Under the pieces are notes generated by a model, which saw only the letters and a list, made by a program, of their open reading frames with translations, did no database searches and was not told the origin of the DNA. Of a stretch of DNA of 17,959 nt, positions 14,804-17,959 are shown piece by piece. This DNA is from DAOTZU01 sp034433995. Lineage in GTDB: Bacteria; Chloroflexota; Anaerolineae; UBA1429. A program made the position numbers and the translations under genes. The DNA lies in NCBI GenBank assembly GCA_034433995.1, contig DAOTZU010000088.1, positions 1 to 17,959 of the forward strand. Direction: 5' to 3'. Each line of letters starts with the position of its first letter. Position 1 is the first letter of the stretch.

Positions 14804-15262
14804 ATGGACAAGGAAACGTCCGTCGAGCGGTTGCGTCAGGTGCGTTCGCGCACGTTGGTGGATATTGACCGGCTCAAAGAGCAACTTTTGGCCGAGATCG
14901 AGCCTGCCTCGGCCACCGACGATGATTCGGCAGATGTGGCGGCGGATATCTATGAGCGGGGCAAAATCATCTCGCTGATTCAGAGTTTGGAGGCCAAGAT
15001 CAAGGCCCTCGACCATGCCATCGAACTGGCCCAGGAGGGCAAATACGGCGTCTGTGAGATGTGTGGTGAGCCGATCCCAGAGGAACGCCTGGAATTGATG
15101 CCCGAAACAACCCTCTGCGTGCGCTGCGCCGAAAAGGTGGAACAGGGCATCCGGCGCCATCGTTTGCGCTTTGAAGAGGAAGAGGAGCCCGGTGGGCATC
15201 TCTTGGATGAAGACGAGGAAGAGGAAGAAGAGGAACTCGACGAATTCGAGGATGAGGACTAG
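14804..15262 (+). CDS. DksA/TraR-family zinc-finger protein with long acidic tail
   Basis: 152 residues. An N-terminal helical hairpin (about 1-80) contains DSADVA (41-46), which fits the DxxDxA pattern that DksA uses at its coiled-coil tip inside RNA polymerase. The C4 zinc finger uses C84, C87, C105 and C108 (CEMC and CVRC). The C-terminal tail is extremely acidic: 16 of the last 18 residues are Asp or Glu. Family members bind the secondary channel of RNA polymerase and tune transcription, in Escherichia coli together with ppGpp. The ATG at 14804 has AGGAGA 7 nt upstream; longer in-frame starts overlap apt. It lies 22 nt after apt and is followed by a hairpin terminator. Whether it binds polymerase is not shown; some YteA-like relatives have no proven role. 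Confidence 0.88.
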   Translation: MDKETSVERLRQVRSRTLVDIDRLKEQLLAEIEPASATDDDSADVAADIYERGKIISLIQSLEAKIKALDHAIELAQEGKYGVCEMCGEPIPEERLELMPETTLCVRCAEKVEQGIRRHRLRFEEEEEPGGHLLDEDEEEEEEELDEFEDED

Positions 15263-15283
15263 TCTTTCCGCTTCTTCGGCCTC

Positions 15284-15308
15284 AAGCCCCCTTTTGACAA
15301 GGGGGCTT
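15284..15308 (+). terminator. Terminator of the apt-dksA-like unit
   Basis: A perfect 10-bp stem AAGCCCCCTT (15284-15293) with AAGGGGGCTT (15299-15308), loop TTGAC. It starts 21 nt after the stop codon. The trailing T-run is short (the last TT of the stem plus one T), so termination may be partial. Confidence 0.65.
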
Positions 15309-15322
15309 TGGCGCGCTAGAAT
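15294..15322 (+). promoter_or_regulatory. Promoter of the por operon, overlapping the upstream terminator
   Basis: -35 TTGACA (15294-15299) lies in the loop and first base of the 3' arm of the terminator hairpin. A 17-bp spacer follows, then -10 TAGAAT (15317-15322). Transcription would start near 15329, giving a leader of about 220 nt before porG. Confidence 0.75.
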
Positions 15323-15328
15323 AGGACA

Positions 15329-15548
15329 GCTTTGGTCATTTCAGGCCGGCTCCCAAGGGGAATGCCCGATGCGGTGTCACAAGCTTTTCGCCCCCGAATT
15401 CCATCTGGCCATCCGGCCCAGATATCTGCAGATTATCCCCTCGCGCCCCAGGCCACCCTGCCGCGCCGAGCCGCGTTATGCCAGAAAAGCATGGTGACTC
15501 TACTCCCCAAAAGCAGCCGGTATCATCTCTAACCAGGAGGTATCAACG
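15329..15548 (+). other. Long leader of the por operon
   Basis: About 220 nt between the predicted start of transcription and the porG ATG. It contains one clear hairpin: ATCTGGCC (15403-15410) with GGCCCAGAT (15415-15423), 8 bp with one bulged C and an ATCC loop. No known riboswitch signature was recognised; thiamine pyrophosphate and cobalamin motifs are absent by eye. A strong AGGAGG (15535-15540) precedes porG. Confidence 0.5.
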
Positions 15549-16121
15549 ATGAGCCCGATGACCGAGATTCGCTGGCACGGCCGCGCCGGCGAGGGCGTGG
15601 TTACGGCCAGCGAGCTGCTGGCCGAGGCCGCCATGGAGGAAGGCAAGTTCTTTCAGGCCTTTCCCGAGTATGGCTCTGAGCGCATGGGAGCGCCCATCAA
15701 GGCCTACACCCGCATCAGCGACACTCCCATCGAGATCCACTGCCCCATCCTTGAGCCCGACATGATCATCATCGTGAACCCCAACCTTTTGGGCGTTGTG
15801 GATGTCACCGAGGGGCTCAAGCCCGACGGCGTCATCATCATCAACACGCCCGAATCGCCGGCGGCGATTCGCCAAAAGCTCTCGTTCCAGGGTGGCCAGG
15901 TGTGGTGCGTGGATGCTTCCAAGATCGCCTTGGAAGAGTTCAAGCGCGATATCCCCAGCACCATGATGCTGGCCGTCGTCGCCCGGGCCACGGGCCTGAT
16001 CCATCTGGATGCCGCCATCCAGCTCACCCGGGAGAAGCTGGGCGGCAAGTTGCGGCCCGAAGTGGTGGAGGCCAACGTGCGTAGCCTCCAACGGGCTTAC
16101 AATGAATGTGTGCAAGGCTAG
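15549..16121 (+). CDS. porG: Pyruvate (2-oxoacid):ferredoxin oxidoreductase, gamma subunit
   Basis: 190 residues. The gamma subunit of four-subunit ketoacid:ferredoxin oxidoreductases, which oxidise pyruvate and CoA to acetyl-CoA and CO2 and pass electrons to ferredoxin in anaerobes. The N-terminal HGRAGEGVVTASELLAEAA (from residue 10) is the family signature, with Ala-Gly-Glu where many have Gly-Gly-Gln. FFQAFPEYGSERMGAPIKAYTRI and a C-terminal segment with STMMLAVVARATGL follow the family pattern. The ATG has AGGAGG 8 nt upstream. The order gamma-delta-alpha-beta with porD, porA and porB downstream matches the Thermotoga-type pyruvate enzyme. A 2-oxoisovalerate enzyme has similar subunits, but the alpha and beta sequences favour pyruvate. 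Driven by the promoter at 15294-15322. Confidence 0.94.
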   Translation: MSPMTEIRWHGRAGEGVVTASELLAEAAMEEGKFFQAFPEYGSERMGAPIKAYTRISDTPIEIHCPILEPDMIIIVNPNLLGVVDVTEGLKPDGVIIINTPESPAAIRQKLSFQGGQVWCVDASKIALEEFKRDIPSTMMLAVVARATGLIHLDAAIQLTREKLGGKLRPEVVEANVRSLQRAYNECVQG

Positions 16122-16166
16122 CTTGGGCCGGGGTTTCATTCCAGAATTTTGGGAGGTTAATGTTCC

Positions 16167-16511
16167 ATGGCCAAATACACAGCGCCCCGCTTGGATCGCC
16201 CTTGGCGAGAGATCAATCCAGGCGGGATCGTCCTTGAACCGGGGAATTCGGTGACTTATATCACCGGCACGTGGCGCACCATGCGCCCTGTGCGCGATCA
16301 AGAGCAATGCACCCAGTGCCTCATCTGTTGGATCATGTGTCCCGACGCAGCCATCCCCATCGTGGATGGCAAGGTGCAGGGGTTCGACTATGATCACTGC
16401 AAGGGCTGTGGCATCTGCGCGCAGCAGTGCCCCGTCAATCTGAAGAAACCCCATGCCGTCACCGGCCAATTGGGCAAGGTGATCCAGATGGTGCCCGAGA
16501 CCGAGGCGTGA
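16167..16511 (+). CDS. porD: Pyruvate:ferredoxin oxidoreductase, delta (ferredoxin-like) subunit
   Basis: 114 residues with two [4Fe-4S] cluster motifs: C48, C51, C54 and C58-P, and C78, C81, C84 and C88-P. This is the electron-exit subunit that carries electrons from the thiamine and iron-sulfur core to ferredoxin. The N-terminal part (1-40), including an ITGTWRTMRPV stretch, is typical of the delta subunit and distinguishes it from a free ferredoxin. The ATG at 16167 has GGGAGG about 10 nt upstream; an ATG 7 nt earlier is out of frame. It lies 45 nt after porG and 33 nt before porA, all on the same strand. Confidence 0.94.
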   Translation: MAKYTAPRLDRPWREINPGGIVLEPGNSVTYITGTWRTMRPVRDQEQCTQCLICWIMCPDAAIPIVDGKVQGFDYDHCKGCGICAQQCPVNLKKPHAVTGQLGKVIQMVPETEA

Positions 16512-16544
16512 CCCGTGGGTCCCTACACTACAGGAGGAACAAGT

Positions 16545-17741
16545 ATGGTACCGAGCAAATATATGCCTCTGGACGGGGCCAACGCCGTGTCCCAGGCGAT
16601 GCGGCAGATCAACCCCGATGTGGTGGCGGCGTATCCCATCACCCCCCAGACGGCGGTGGTGCAGAACTTTGCCCAGTATGTGGCCGATGGCATCGTCAAC
16701 ACCGAGTTCATCCCGGTGGAGAGCGAACACGCAGCCATGAGCGCTTGCGTGGGCGCCTCGGCGGCCGGCGCCCGGGTGATGACCGCCACGGCGGCCAACG
16801 GCCTGGCGCTGATGTGGGAGATGCTCTACATCGCCGCGGGGATGCGGCTGCCCATCGTGCTCACGGTGGTCAACCGTGCTCTCTCTAGCCCCTTGAACAT
16901 TCACTGTGACCATTCCGATAGCATGGGCGCCCGCGATGCCGGCTGGGTGCAGCTCTACGCCGAGACGGGCCAGGAGGCCTACGATAACACCATCCAGGCT
17001 GTGCGCATCGCCGAGCATCCCGATCTTCTCTGCCCGGTGATGAGCTGCCAAGATGGGTTCATCACCGGCCACGGAGTGGAGAAGGTGGGCCTTTTGCCGG
17101 ATGAGGCCGTGCGCGCGTTCGTGGGCGAGTACAAGCCCAAGTATTATCTTCTGGATACCGACCATCCCGTCACCATGGGGGCCTGGGATTTCACCGATCA
17201 TTATTTTGAGCACAAGCGCCAGCAGAGCGAAGCCCTCAACAACGCCATGCCGATCATCGAGGCGGTGAGCGCCGAGTATGCCCAGCTCTCCGGCCGTCCC
17301 CAGCCGATTTTGGACCTTTTCGGCATGGACGATGCCGAATATGCCATCGTCGTCCTCAGCTCCACGGCGGGGACCACTCGGGTGGTGGCCCGCGAGCTGC
17401 GCGCCAAAGGGTTGAAGGTGGGCCTGGTCAAGCCGCGGGTCTTTCGCCCCTTCCCCGCCCGCCAGATCGTGGAGGCCATCCGCGGCTGCAAGGCCGTGGC
17501 CGTGCTGGATCGGGCCATCTCCTTCGGGGCCAACCAGGGCGCGGGGCCCCTCTTTACCGATATCGCGGCGGCGCTCTATACCGAGGGCGTTTATGAGGTC
17601 AAGCTGGTGAACTATATCTTTGGTCTGGGTGGCCGCGATACCATCCCGCCGATGATCGCCTCGGTCTATCAGGATCTTCAAGTGGTGGCCGCCGAGGGCG
17701 ACGGGGGCCGCATGGTGCGCTACCTGGGCCTGCGCGAGTGA
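16545..17741 (+). CDS. porA: Pyruvate:ferredoxin oxidoreductase, alpha subunit
   Basis: 398 residues. YPITPQT (30-36) and PVESEHAA (57-64) are hallmarks of the pyrimidine-binding half that pairs with the beta subunit around thiamine pyrophosphate. TATAANGLALMWEML (80-94) is the counterpart of the TASQGLALM segment of other alpha subunits, with Ala-Asn in place of Ser-Gln. RALSSPLNIHCDHSDSMGARDAGW (111-134) and SCQDGFITGH are close to pyruvate enzymes. The C-terminal half contains a transketolase-C-like domain with KPRVFRPFP. I chose ATG 16545 because AGGAGG sits 8 nt upstream, rather than the earlier in-frame start at 16515. Spacing to porD is 33 nt and to porB 22 nt. Pyruvate is the most likely substrate, a branched 2-oxoacid the main alternative. 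Confidence 0.94.
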   Translation: MVPSKYMPLDGANAVSQAMRQINPDVVAAYPITPQTAVVQNFAQYVADGIVNTEFIPVESEHAAMSACVGASAAGARVMTATAANGLALMWEMLYIAAGMRLPIVLTVVNRALSSPLNIHCDHSDSMGARDAGWVQLYAETGQEAYDNTIQAVRIAEHPDLLCPVMSCQDGFITGHGVEKVGLLPDEAVRAFVGEYKPKYYLLDTDHPVTMGAWDFTDHYFEHKRQQSEALNNAMPIIEAVSAEYAQLSGRPQPILDLFGMDDAEYAIVVLSSTAGTTRVVARELRAKGLKVGLVKPRVFRPFPARQIVEAIRGCKAVAVLDRAISFGANQGAGPLFTDIAAALYTEGVYEVKLVNYIFGLGGRDTIPPMIASVYQDLQVVAAEGDGGRMVRYLGLRE

Positions 17742-17763
17742 AAGCGAACAAGGAGTGAACACG

Positions 17764-17959
17764 ATGACCGACAGAATTCGCATCAATTTGCGCGATATCG
17801 TCAATAACGAGGAAAAGCTCGCGCCGGGCCATCGCCTCTGCGCGGGTTGCGCCGAGCCGACGGTCATCCGCCAGATCCTGCATGCCGTGGAGGAGCCGGT
17901 GGTAGTGGCCACGGCCACGGGTTGCATGGAGGGCTCGACCACGGTCTATCCCTTCACCG
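17764..17959 (+). CDS. porB: Pyruvate:ferredoxin oxidoreductase, beta subunit, C-terminus cut by window edge
   Basis: The first 65 residues of the thiamine-pyrophosphate-binding beta subunit. GHRLCAGCAEPTVIRQIL (from residue 23) holds the CxxC pair of the beta-subunit iron-sulfur cluster. ATGCMEGSTTVYPFT marks the start of the thiamine diphosphate-binding fold. These segments resemble Thermotoga-type pyruvate enzymes. The ATG has AGGAG 8 nt upstream and lies 22 nt after porA. The third and fourth cluster ligands and the GDG-type cofactor motif would lie outside the window. Confidence 0.92.
   Translation, partial: MTDRIRINLRDIVNNEEKLAPGHRLCAGCAEPTVIRQILHAVEEPVVVATATGCMEGSTTVYPFT

Noticed and set aside
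15332..15532. A 66-codon TTG-started frame in the por leader that ends just before the porG ribosome-binding site
   Set aside because: Its only Shine-Dalgarno-like sequence lies before the predicted transcription start, and the peptide has no recognisable features. Coupling to porG cannot be excluded.
15329..15548. A thiamine pyrophosphate riboswitch before porG
   Set aside because: The conserved CTGAGA and ACCTGA-type cores are not present.
15543..17942. A 799-codon open frame on the minus strand opposite the por operon
   Set aside because: It is antisense to four clear family members with ribosome-binding sites, has low-complexity His/Gly/Asp-rich translation typical of GC-rich antisense frames, and no start signal.

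Overview
The window looks like a GC-rich piece of an anaerobic bacterial chromosome, most likely from the phylum Chloroflexota (Anaerolineae-like). This placement is inference. It rests on very large secreted proteases with Thr/Pro linkers and a V-Y-L-P-x-I-x-K type motif, a ferredoxin-dependent pyruvate oxidoreductase in gamma-delta-alpha-beta order, and a CooC-type nickel-insertion ATPase. There are sixteen protein genes, two of them cut by the window edges, and one tmRNA gene. No tRNA, rRNA, CRISPR array, insertion sequence or phage gene was seen.

Left part (1-3953): a ROK-family sugar kinase (cut by the left edge) lies behind a DtxR/MntR-type metal-dependent repressor, both on the minus strand. 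Divergently, a CooC-like ATPase, an S41 carboxy-terminal processing peptidase and SmpB form a tight plus-strand operon. The spacer between the two units holds a promoter for each direction, a MntR-box-like site in the repressor leader, and a clean palindrome over the -35 box of the cooC operon.

Middle (3960-8048): a minus-strand unit of methylthioadenosine phosphorylase (mtnP) followed by a secreted M6-family metalloprotease converges on smpB with only 6 bp between stop codons. Upstream of mtnP, on the plus strand, is the tmRNA gene ssrA, with its own extended -10 promoter and a bidirectional terminator. SmpB and its partner RNA are thus 3.6 kb apart. A self-complementary pair of 15-bp palindromes sits between the mtnP and ssrA promoters.

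Centre-right (8049-13937): a minus-strand unit of a GT2/GT81-like glycosyltransferase, a 1249-residue secreted subtilase with PA, ThuA/amidotransferase-like and PKD-like domains, and a short-chain dehydrogenase. A 325-bp AT-rich spacer separates it from the next unit.

Right part (14263-17959): apt (adenine phosphoribosyltransferase) and a DksA/TraR-like zinc-finger protein with a very acidic tail are driven by a near-consensus promoter, with two short hairpins in the leader. After a terminator whose loop carries the -35 box of the next promoter comes the porGDAB operon for pyruvate:ferredoxin oxidoreductase; porB is cut by the right edge. Functionally the window combines anaerobic oxo-acid metabolism, ribosome rescue, adenine salvage (MtnP releases adenine, Apt recaptures it) and protein secretion and turnover.
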